Below, piece by piece: positions 1 through 5,254 of a stretch of DNA of 6,533 nucleotides; the stretch's first letter is position 1; each line of letters begins with the position of its first letter. The DNA is from Clostridia bacterium. GTDB lineage: Bacteria; Bacillota; Clostridia; Monoglobales; Monoglobaceae. The position numbers and the translations under genes are program-made. The stretch is from positions 1 through 6,533 of the forward strand of contig JAGALN010000003.1 in the NCBI GenBank assembly GCA_017625185.1, in the 5' to 3' direction. The notes under the pieces are model-generated. The model was not told where the DNA came from. It ran no database searches and worked only from the letters and a program-made list of their open reading frames with translations.

Positions 1-1634
1 GGGTCTTTTAAACCTACTCTGCCACGACGAATCGCCTTGGCAACAGCAGTAACCGCCTCTTCCTGACCCACCACCCGTTCATGAAGAACCTCTTCCAGCT
101 TTAAAAGCCGCTGGCTTTCGGTTTCCTCCAGGTTTTTAAGAGGGATTCCCGTCCACATGGAAATAATCTCTGTAATCTCTTCCTCGGTTACCAGCGAATT
201 TTCCGAAGAGGTCTGGTTCTCCCAAGTTTTCTTCTGACTTTCCAGCTCTAGCTGGAGCTCCTTTTCCTTATCCCGCAAGGATGCGGCACGCTCGTATTCC
301 TGAACAGTAATGGCAGCCTCTTTCTCTTTTTTCACCGCCGCAATCTGGGTTTCAATATCCTTCACGTCAGCGGGTGCAGTCAAAGTCTTCATCCGAAGTC
401 TGGATGCCGCCTCGTCCACCAGGTCAATTGCCTTATCCGGCAGGAACCGGTCGGAAATGTACCGTACCGAAAGGTTCACCGCCGCCTCGATTGCCTTATC
501 GGTAATCTTCACCCGATGGTGTGCTTCGTACTTGTCCCGGATTCCCTTTAGGATTTGGATACTCTCTTCCACGGTGGGTTCGTTTAAGGTAATGGGCTGG
601 AACCGCCGCTCCAGTGCCGCATCCTTTTCGATATACTTCCTGTACTCGGTCAGGGTAGTGGCACCAATAACCTGAATCTCTCCTCTTGCCAGAGCCGGCT
701 TTAAGATATTCGCCGCATCAATGGCGCCCTCTGCCGCCCCAGCGCCCACAATGGTGTGGAGCTCATCAATAAAGAGGATGATGTTTCCGTCCTTCTTGAT
801 TTCCTCCATGGCTTTTTTCAACCGTTCCTCAAACTCACCACGATACTTTGCTCCAGCTACCATGGAAGACATATCCAGCGCCACAACCTGCTTATTCTTC
901 AGGATTTCCGGCACCTGACCGCTGACAATCTTCTCAGCCAAGCCCTCTGCCACTGCGGTTTTTCCCACGCCGGGTTCTCCAATCAAGCAAGGGTTGTTTT
1001 TGGTTCTCCGGCTTAGGATTTGTACCACCCGCTCAATGGCATCATCCCTGCCAATGACCGGGTCTAACTTATTTTCCCGAACCATCTGGGTCAGGTCTCT
1101 CCCGAACTTCATCAGGGTAGGAGTACCGCCGCCTTTCCGGCTTCTTCCCGGACTTCCGGCAGCTGCCGGAGCCGGTTCTTCTCCGATGTCCCCCTCTCCC
1201 TCATTCAAAAGCTGCAGAATATCCTGATAGAGGTTCTGGGGATTCACATTCAGTTCTAGTAAAATCCGGACTCCAAAGCTTTCCCCCTCCCGCAAAATAG
1301 CAATCAAAAGATGCTCGGTTCCGATATAGCTATGCCCCAGCCGTTGTGCCTCCACATAACTCCGTTCAAAAACCCGCTTGGTTCTGGGGGTTGCCTCCGG
1401 CTCCCCCTCTTCGATAGGAGCAGCCCTACCAACCATAGCCACAATCTTCTCCACCACCGCCTCCTCGGTCAAGCCATTGGATTCTAAAATCTTTCCGCCG
1501 GCACCCTCGGTTTCCCGAAGCAAGCCCACCAGCAAATGCTCGGTGCCTACGTAATTATGCCCTAGCTCCATTGCCGCCTCAGCCCCATGGGAAATGGCTA
1601 ACTTTGCACATTCTGTCAGTCTATCTTGGAACAT
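1..1634 (-). CDS. clpC: ATP-dependent Clp protease ATP-binding subunit ClpC (5' two thirds; C-terminus outside window)
   Basis: AAA+ unfoldase that feeds proteins, especially phospho-arginine-marked ones, into ClpP in the cytoplasm. The frame is open from ATG 1634 to the window edge, 544 complete codons of a family that is usually about 810-820 residues. Visible in order: the double Clp N-domain (residues ~1-145) with the two GTEHLL repeats, whose Glu32 and Glu107 correspond to the phospho-arginine-binding glutamates of B. subtilis ClpC; a Gly/Ala/Pro-rich linker (~150-170); NBD1 with Walker A GEPGVGKTA at 219-227 and Walker B FIDEL with D290/E291; an arginine-finger stretch ALERRF; and the UVR-containing coiled-coil middle domain (~434-470, QEYERAASLRDKEKE) that distinguishes ClpC from ClpA. 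The sequence ends at RRGRVGLKDP, just before NBD2. The start is fixed by GGAGG at 1639-1643, inside the mcsB 3' end. The gene is the last seen in the ctsR operon. The cut is the window edge, not a truncation of the gene. Confidence 0.97.
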   Translation of the reverse strand, partial: MFQDRLTECAKLAISHGAEAAMELGHNYVGTEHLLVGLLRETEGAGGKILESNGLTEEAVVEKIVAMVGRAAPIEEGEPEATPRTKRVFERSYVEAQRLGHSYIGTEHLLIAILREGESFGVRILLELNVNPQNLYQDILQLLNEGEGDIGEEPAPAAAGSPGRSRKGGGTPTLMKFGRDLTQMVRENKLDPVIGRDDAIERVVQILSRRTKNNPCLIGEPGVGKTAVAEGLAEKIVSGQVPEILKNKQVVALDMSSMVAGAKYRGEFEERLKKAMEEIKKDGNIILFIDELHTIVGAGAAEGAIDAANILKPALARGEIQVIGATTLTEYRKYIEKDAALERRFQPITLNEPTVEESIQILKGIRDKYEAHHRVKITDKAIEAAVNLSVRYISDRFLPDKAIDLVDEAASRLRMKTLTAPADVKDIETQIAAVKKEKEAAITVQEYERAASLRDKEKELQLELESQKKTWENQTSSENSLVTEEEITEIISMWTGIPLKNLEETESQRLLKLEEVLHERVVGQEEAVTAVAKAIRRGRVGLKD

Positions 1635-2653
1635 CCTTCCTCCATCCTTTCCCGTACAATTTCTGCCCGCTTCAAATCCCGTTCTGTGGGATCACTTAAA
1701 TTATACTTTTTCATAATATTGGCAGGCAATACTTCATAAATAATACTGTTTACGGTTTCTAATGTAATATCTCCGATAAGTCCTAGCTCAATACCAAGCC
1801 GCACATCAGAAAGCCGTTTCATGGCCTCATCACTGTTTAAAATCACTGCATATTTTAGAATGCCCAGGGATCGCATCAACCGATCCTCTAGCTTATATTT
1901 CTGTGTCTGGAGCAACCTTTTCCGCATTTCCCGCTCCTTTTCAATGACCTCTTCCACAATCTGCTTGAATTTTTCCAGAATATCCTCCTCGGTCGCACCC
2001 AGGGTCAGCTGATTGGAAATCTGGTAGAGATTTCCCACCGCCTTGGACCCCTCACCGAAAATCCCCCGCACCGTCATTCCCAGCTGTGCCAGAGAATCAA
2101 TTACCTGATTCACGGTACCGCTTAAGGTCAATGCGGGCAGATGCACCATCACCGATGCCCGCATTCCGGTTCCCGCATTGGTGGGACAGCAGGTCAGGTA
2201 CCCGATTCGGTTATCAAAGGCGTATTCCACCGTTTCTTCCATCAGATCGTCCACCTGATTGGCGTCCTGGAAGCAACGCTCCAAGTCAAAGCCCGCCGCC
2301 ATCACCTGAATCCGGATATGGTCCTCTTCATTCAAAAGGATGCTCAGCTGATTATCGTCGCTCAAAAGAATACCACGCTTGACATTGTTATCCATCATCT
2401 GGGGACTAATCAGGTGTCGCTCCGCAATGGCCTGCTTTTCATAGGGCTCCATTACCGATAGGTCAATGAACTTCACTTGTCTTTGCCATGGATTCTCCCG
2501 TTCCAGCATCGCCTCCCTACACCGGGAAAGCACAAGATTCTGTGCTTCCTCATTGGCTCGTGCCGGGAAAGGAATCCCTTTAAGATTCCGTGCCAGCCGT
2601 ACCCGGGAGGAGAGTACCACATCGCCGTCTTTTCCACACTCTGTATACCACAT
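1616..2653 (-). CDS. mcsB: McsB protein-arginine kinase
   Basis: Phosphorylates arginine side chains on proteins, a degradation tag read by ClpC-ClpP. It also inactivates the repressor CtsR. At 345 residues it is slightly shorter than B. subtilis McsB (363). Phosphagen-kinase features are seen: the nucleotide-binding SSRVRLARN at residues 15-23, NEEDHIRIQ at 108-116 (acidic catalytic region), the active-site signature CPTNAGTG at 156-163 and RGIFGEG at 196-202. The C-terminal RDLKRA at 325-330 matches the RDxxRA motif that forms the allosteric phospho-arginine pocket in bacterial arginine kinases, so this is the protein-directed enzyme rather than a free-arginine kinase. The ATG start lies 3 nt after the mcsA stop, with GGGGGAGG formed by the last mcsA codons about 8 nt upstream. 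The 3' end overlaps clpC by 19 nt, suggesting translational coupling. Confidence 0.97.
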   Translation of the reverse strand: MWYTECGKDGDVVLSSRVRLARNLKGIPFPARANEEAQNLVLSRCREAMLERENPWQRQVKFIDLSVMEPYEKQAIAERHLISPQMMDNNVKRGILLSDDNQLSILLNEEDHIRIQVMAAGFDLERCFQDANQVDDLMEETVEYAFDNRIGYLTCCPTNAGTGMRASVMVHLPALTLSGTVNQVIDSLAQLGMTVRGIFGEGSKAVGNLYQISNQLTLGATEEDILEKFKQIVEEVIEKEREMRKRLLQTQKYKLEDRLMRSLGILKYAVILNSDEAMKRLSDVRLGIELGLIGDITLETVNSIIYEVLPANIMKKYNLSDPTERDLKRAEIVRERMEEGCSKID

Positions 2654-2656
2654 AGC

Positions 2657-3178
2657 CTACGCCTCCCCCTTTTCCTTTGCTTTCAGTTCCCGGATTTGAT
2701 CCCGCAGTTCTGCCGCCCTCTCAAACTCCTGCTTGAGAATTGCAGCGTTCAGCTCTGCCTCTAATTTGGAAAGCTGACGCCCCCGAAGAAGAGCATCTCC
2801 CATCCGCTTTGGGACCTTACCCACGTGCTCGCAGGTTCCGTGAATCTGCCGCAGGGGACGCTCCAACCGATTGCGGAATACCGAATAACACTCTCCGCAG
2901 CCTAACCTCCCCTTTCGCAGAAAGCTCTCAAAGGGCATTCCGCAAACAGGACATACATTGTTTTTTCCTATATTATCTCCCGAAAGGCTCTTCTGCTTTC
3001 CGCCGAAGATACCTCCCAGAAAATCGCCAATCCCAAAATCAAACCCCGATTTCATGCTCTGGAATTCCTCCGATTTGGCTGCACACTCACTGCAGAGATG
3101 AAGTTCCATCTTCTGCCCGTTGATGACTTCGGTAATATGATTGGTGGCTTCCCTTATCTGACACTTTTGACATTTCAT
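2657..3178 (-). CDS. mcsA: McsA, zinc-binding activator of McsB (UVR domain protein)
   Basis: Adaptor that activates the McsB kinase and takes part in control of CtsR. The 173-residue product carries two treble-clef-type zinc sites built from CxxC pairs: C3/C6 with C29/C32, and C76/C79 with C94/C97. Between them is a Gly/Phe-rich linker (residues ~45-61). The C-terminal residues ~139-170 form a charged UVR motif (KLEAELNAAILKQEFERAAELR), of the same family as the ClpC middle domain. All eight expected cysteines are present, so the protein looks intact. The ATG at 3178 is preceded by a perfect AAGGAGG at 3187-3193, which overlaps the ctsR stop codon. The gap to ctsR is 13 nt, so the two genes are co-transcribed. 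Confidence 0.96.
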   Translation of the reverse strand: MKCQKCQIREATNHITEVINGQKMELHLCSECAAKSEEFQSMKSGFDFGIGDFLGGIFGGKQKSLSGDNIGKNNVCPVCGMPFESFLRKGRLGCGECYSVFRNRLERPLRQIHGTCEHVGKVPKRMGDALLRGRQLSKLEAELNAAILKQEFERAAELRDQIRELKAKEKGEA

Positions 3179-3191
3179 TTGTCTCTCCTCC

Positions 3192-3638
3192 TTAACTCAA
3201 GGTCAGCAGCATATTCTTCAAAATCCTCGCCCGGAGAATATCCCGTTCCGGCTGCTGAATCGGAATGGTTCTGTCCCCCAAGGCCGCTAACATCATCTTT
3301 GCCTCATTTTTAGTGATTAAATCATAATCATAACAGTTTTGCACCAAAACCTGTGCATCCCGTTCCCCAAGACGCTCCCCAATCATGTTGACCACGTGCA
3401 TCAGGGCGCCGCCCTCCTTGGGCAGAATCCGCTGAATCTTGATATATCCGCCACCACCTCGTCGGCTTTCTACAAGATATCCTCGTTCGGGGGAGAATCG
3501 GGTAGAAATCACATAGTTAATCTGGGAGGGTACGCAGTGAAACTGACTGGCAAGCTCGTTCCGCTTTAACTCCACGGCACCGTCTTGCATCTGTATCATT
3601 TCCTTAATCCATTCTTCAATAATATTACTCAGCTGCAC
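3192..3638 (-). CDS. ctsR: CtsR, class III heat-shock repressor (GTG start)
   Basis: Winged helix-turn-helix repressor of clp genes. It senses heat and is removed after arginine phosphorylation by McsB. With the start chosen here the product has 148 residues, near the 154 of B. subtilis CtsR. The recognition helix CVPSQINYVISTRF (35-48) and the glycine-rich wing tip RRGGGGYIKI (59-68) are almost identical to known CtsR; the arginine just before the glycines is the residue targeted by McsB in other species. The C-terminal dimerisation part ends in PERDILRARILKNML. The frame extends 6 codons upstream to another GTG at 3656, but I prefer GTG 3638. Those extra codons contain AAAGGCGGTGAT (3642-3653), which matches the ideal Shine-Dalgarno AAAGGAGGTGAT at 11 of 12 bases with correct spacing, and the shorter protein aligns with the usual N-terminus. 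First gene of the operon and autoregulated by the operator at 3659-3691. Confidence 0.95.
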   Translation of the reverse strand: MQLSNIIEEWIKEMIQMQDGAVELKRNELASQFHCVPSQINYVISTRFSPERGYLVESRRGGGGYIKIQRILPKEGGALMHVVNMIGERLGERDAQVLVQNCYDYDLITKNEAKMMLAALGDRTIPIQQPERDILRARILKNMLLTLS

Positions 3639-3641
3639 ACC

Positions 3642-3653
3642 ATCACCGCCTTT
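3642..3653 (-). promoter_or_regulatory. Ribosome binding site that fixes the ctsR start
   Basis: Read on the minus strand the site is AAAGGCGGTGAT, one mismatch from the full anti-16S complement. The GGCGG core is 7 nt from GTG 3638. It would lie inside the coding region if the upstream GTG at 3656 were used, and that upstream GTG has no comparable site. Confidence 0.8.
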
Positions 3654-3658
3654 CACAA

Positions 3659-3691
3659 TTTGTCGTATTTTGACTTTGACTTTCTTTGACC
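3659..3691 (-). promoter_or_regulatory. Tandem CtsR operator (heptad direct repeats)
   Basis: On the minus strand GGTCAAAGAAAGTCAAA (3675-3691) is a perfect match to the CtsR consensus RGTCAAA-NAN-RGTCAAA. A second, weaker unit follows directly: AGTCAAA at 3669-3675, sharing one base with the first box, then a 3-nt spacer and CGACAAA at 3659-3665. The four heptads cover the predicted transcription start and the early leader, downstream of the -10 box, where bound CtsR would block initiation or escape. The match is read directly from the sequence; binding of the second, degenerate unit is inference. Confidence 0.93.
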
Positions 3692-3700
3692 TTTAACTTT

Positions 3701-3728
3701 ATTATAGCACCAAATTGTAAATAGTCAA
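3701..3728 (-). promoter_or_regulatory. Sigma-A promoter of the ctsR-mcsA-mcsB-clpC operon
   Basis: Minus-strand -35 TTGACT (3723-3728) and perfect -10 TATAAT (3701-3706), separated by 16 bp. The expected start near 3694 lies at the edge of the perfect CtsR box. This is the arrangement expected for a housekeeping promoter controlled by CtsR repression. Confidence 0.88.
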
Positions 3729-3731
3729 TAG

Positions 3732-3763
3732 TTTTTAAAAAATTTTTAAAAAATTTTCAAAAA
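3732..3763. promoter_or_regulatory. A/T-tract block between divergent promoters (possible UP elements)
   Basis: About 30 bp of alternating T and A runs (repeats of TTTTTAAAAAA) lie directly upstream of the -35 boxes of both the ctsR and perR promoters. Such tracts can act as UP elements for RNA polymerase alpha subunits and bend DNA. The role here is inferred from composition and position only. Confidence 0.45.
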
Positions 3764-3767
3764 GGGG

Positions 3768-3796
3768 TTGACAAATGAAACAGATTCAAGTATACT
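3768..3796 (+). promoter_or_regulatory. Sigma-A promoter of the perR-type gene
   Basis: Perfect -35 TTGACA (3768-3773), 17-bp spacer and -10 TATACT (3791-3796), one mismatch from consensus. The predicted start is near 3803, giving a leader of about 35 nt before the ATG at 3838. It is divergent from the ctsR promoter. Confidence 0.88.
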
Positions 3797-3803
3797 AAAA
3801 CAG

Positions 3804-3818
3804 TAATAATTCCTATTA
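3804..3818 (+). promoter_or_regulatory. Candidate Per box (autoregulatory operator)
   Basis: TAATAATTCCTATTA lies over the predicted transcription start. Against the B. subtilis Per box TTATAATNATTATAA it matches 10 of 14 defined bases; the left half is good and the right half weak. Autoregulation is common for perR genes and the position is right for repression, but the imperfect symmetry keeps this tentative. Confidence 0.45.
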
Positions 3819-3837
3819 TCGAATTGGGGGTGCAACG

Positions 3838-4605
3838 ATGGCAGAAACCAAAGTAACCAGAAACAGCAAACAACGGACTGCCATTTTGCAGGTCCTAGCG
3901 GGAACTACTTCCCACCCCACTGCCGATTGGGTTTACCAAGAGGTCAGCCGATTGATTCCCAACATTAGCTTGGGAACGGTGTACCGGAATCTTTCTCATC
4001 TGGCAGAGGCAGGAACCATCCAGCGGATGGAAATCGGGGACGGAACTGACCACTTTGATTATAACACCGAGCCTCACGACCACTTTTACTGTCGAAAGTG
4101 TCAGAGGTTATATGACTTCCCCCTCCCCTATAACAAAGCAATGGATAAACAAGCTGCTGACACCGGCTACGGTTTGATTGAGCAGCACAGCCTGATTTAC
4201 AGAGGCGTCTGCAAAGGATGTCTTGATGTGAAAAAGTTATGTGATTGTATAGAGCAGAAGAAATCTGGAATTTCTCTTAAGAGGGACACTGCTTTAGAGC
4301 GTTTAAATAGAACTTGTGTGGTGCCTTATTATGATAATGATGAGGATGCAAAGAATGAAATGCGTGCTAATTTCAAAGATGAAAAATTTTACAAACAATA
4401 TGATGTATTTGTAATTGCCGATGCGGAGAAATTTGTGGATGATGAAATGACTGATATCATAAAGAGTCATCCTGAGAAATATTGGTTGTTGTGTACTTAT
4501 AAGTTGCTCGATGGTTTGGTATCTCCATATGATATTTGTGAGTTGCGTTGTGAAGAGGGTACGCATTATTGGAATGTGTTCACTCCTTGTGTGCCTGTAA
4601 CTTAA
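3838..4605 (+). CDS. perR: PerR-type Fur-family repressor fused to an unknown C-terminal domain
   Basis: Residues 1-130 form a complete peroxide-sensing PerR: winged helix with NISLGTVYRNLSHL at 42-55, and regulatory-metal ligands H26, D74, H80, H82 and D93, aligning with H37, D85, H91, H93 and D104 of B. subtilis PerR. The aspartate at 93, where Fur has glutamate, favours PerR. The structural zinc site is CRKC (85-88) plus CKGC (125-128). Family members are ~140 residues and normally end a few residues after the last CxxC. Here the frame runs to 255. Residues ~131-255 (including DVFVIADAEKFVDDEM, YWLLCTYKLLDGL and THYWNVF) match no family I recognise and are encoded by visibly more AT-rich DNA with different codon choice. 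I see a chimera: a native PerR whose 3' end was joined to incoming DNA. The ATG has GGGGGTG 5 nt upstream and a strong promoter. It probably controls peroxide-defence genes if the tail does not disturb dimerisation. Confidence 0.88.
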   Translation: MAETKVTRNSKQRTAILQVLAGTTSHPTADWVYQEVSRLIPNISLGTVYRNLSHLAEAGTIQRMEIGDGTDHFDYNTEPHDHFYCRKCQRLYDFPLPYNKAMDKQAADTGYGLIEQHSLIYRGVCKGCLDVKKLCDCIEQKKSGISLKRDTALERLNRTCVVPYYDNDEDAKNEMRANFKDEKFYKQYDVFVIADAEKFVDDEMTDIIKSHPEKYWLLCTYKLLDGLVSPYDICELRCEEGTHYWNVFTPCVPVT

Positions 4606-4652
4606 AATAAGTGAAAGTAATTTAAGTAATTATATTAAATTGTAAAAGGTGT

Positions 4653-4682
4653 AGAGTAACTTTCTATCAAGAGAGTTACTCT
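4653..4682 (+). terminator. Hairpin after the perR fusion gene, probable terminator
   Basis: AGAGTAACTTTCT (4653-4665), loop ATCA, AGAGAGTTACTCT (4670-4682): a 13-bp stem with one G-U pair and a 4-nt loop, 47 bp after the stop codon at 4605. It is followed by a short, imperfect T-run (TTTATCT), so it may be a weak terminator or attenuator for the downstream small ORFs. Confidence 0.6.
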
Positions 4683-4741
4683 TTATCTCGTAAAATAAGT
4701 ATTTTTGTAGTGGTGAGATAATTATAAAGGTGGTGCTTATA

Positions 4742-4885
4742 ATGTCTACAAGAAAAGCAACTATTCGTGTATCAAACAGACAGAGTTTAATAAGGTGTGA
4801 TATTAAGTCAAAGGTTATATCCTCTGATTATTCAAATATAAGGGAAATATTCTTTTCTGCTTTGTGGTCTGTGTTTAGTTATTGA
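4742..4885 (+). CDS. Small hypothetical protein, 47 residues
   Basis: ATG at 4742 to TGA at 4883-4885. I recognise no family. The reason to call it is the start: AAAGGTGGTG (4726-4735), one mismatch from an ideal ribosome binding site, lies at correct spacing before the ATG. The product starts basic (MSTRKATIRVSNRQS) and ends with a more hydrophobic, aromatic stretch (EIFFSALWSVFSY). The middle, DYSNIREIFFSALW, could be one amphipathic helix. No signal peptide or convincing membrane segment is seen. The gene lies between the 4653-4682 hairpin and the 72-residue ORF, in the same direction, with a 67-bp gap to the next gene. TGAGATAAT at 4714-4722 resembles an extended -10, but it would start the RNA nearly at the ribosome site, so I do not annotate it as a promoter. 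It may be a small phage- or element-type protein, or a truncated gene remnant. Confidence 0.5.
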   Translation: MSTRKATIRVSNRQSLIRCDIKSKVISSDYSNIREIFFSALWSVFSY

Positions 4886-4952
4886 ACTATGATTATTTGA
4901 TAAATGTATTTGTATCTAAGCTGTGTATTAAAACAAGTGAGGTGTGTTTTAA

Positions 4953-5171
4953 ATGTTATTTAAAGAGTTGCGTCGTGTTTTCCCTATTGATGTGTGTTGT
5001 TGGGTATTGGATGAACGAGATAATTGTATTGAATGTGAATGCATTTCTAATATACCTAAGAGTTATGATGAAACTCGTGTATTAAGGATAATTCCAATGA
5101 GTGGGTATCATTGTGGCGAGGCTGGTGGTATATCAGTAACTATCTCCCCAAATAATAAGCAATATATATAA
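4953..5171 (+). CDS. Small hypothetical protein, 72 residues
   Basis: ATG at 4953 to TAA at 5171. GAGGTG lies about 8 nt upstream, which supports this start. The product is cysteine-containing (C15, C16, C26, C29 and C54) and reads as a soluble alpha/beta small protein, with stretches FPIDVCCWVLDERDN, YDETRVLRIIPM and GGISVTISPNNK that look like beta strands. I do not recognise the family and see no motif to assign a function. It sits alone in the segment after the 47-residue ORF and ends 24 bp before a strong bidirectional terminator facing the AcrVA2-like gene. Small proteins of this kind are typical of phage and plasmid accessory regions, but that is context, not evidence of function. An overlapping 67-codon frame on the same strand has no ribosome site and is not preferred. 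Confidence 0.6.
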   Translation: MLFKELRRVFPIDVCCWVLDERDNCIECECISNIPKSYDETRVLRIIPMSGYHCGEAGGISVTISPNNKQYI

Positions 5172-5195
5172 TTCCCCACTATCTTATATAATGAA

Positions 5196-5226
5196 GATGA
5201 GGGGCGGCTTTAGGCCGCCCCTCATC
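5196..5226. terminator. Bidirectional intrinsic terminator between convergent genes
   Basis: Perfect 13-bp GC-rich stem GATGAGGGGCGGC (5196-5208), loop TTTAG, and the exact complement at 5214-5226. It stands out in AT-rich surroundings, lies between the stop of the 72-residue ORF (5171) and the stop of the convergent AcrVA2-like gene (5255), and has short T-rich flanks on both strands (CTTTAG to the right; CTTCATTATATAA when read leftward). Confidence 0.85.
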
Positions 5227-5254
5227 CTTTAGACTTGTGTGGAAGATTTGAGTG

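Noticed and set aside
310..1227. Several plus-strand frames across the clpC region
   Set aside because: They are antisense to a strongly conserved ClpC frame, show serine/arginine-rich low-quality composition, and have no ribosome sites.
1821..3569. Plus-strand frames opposite mcsB, mcsA and ctsR
   Set aside because: Shadows of conserved minus-strand genes; no recognisable protein features or starts.
3638..3656. Six-codon N-terminal extension of CtsR from GTG 3656
   Set aside because: The extension encodes a near-perfect ribosome binding site for the GTG at 3638 and is absent from typical CtsR N-termini.
3895..4566. Minus-strand frames opposite the perR fusion gene
   Set aside because: Antisense to the perR frame. 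The 87-codon one is Ile/Phe-rich only because it mirrors AT-rich coding sequence.
4882..5085. 67-codon plus-strand frame beginning with TTG
   Set aside because: No ribosome site; overlaps the better supported 72-residue ORF in another frame; hydrophobic appearance fits shifted-frame AT-rich DNA.
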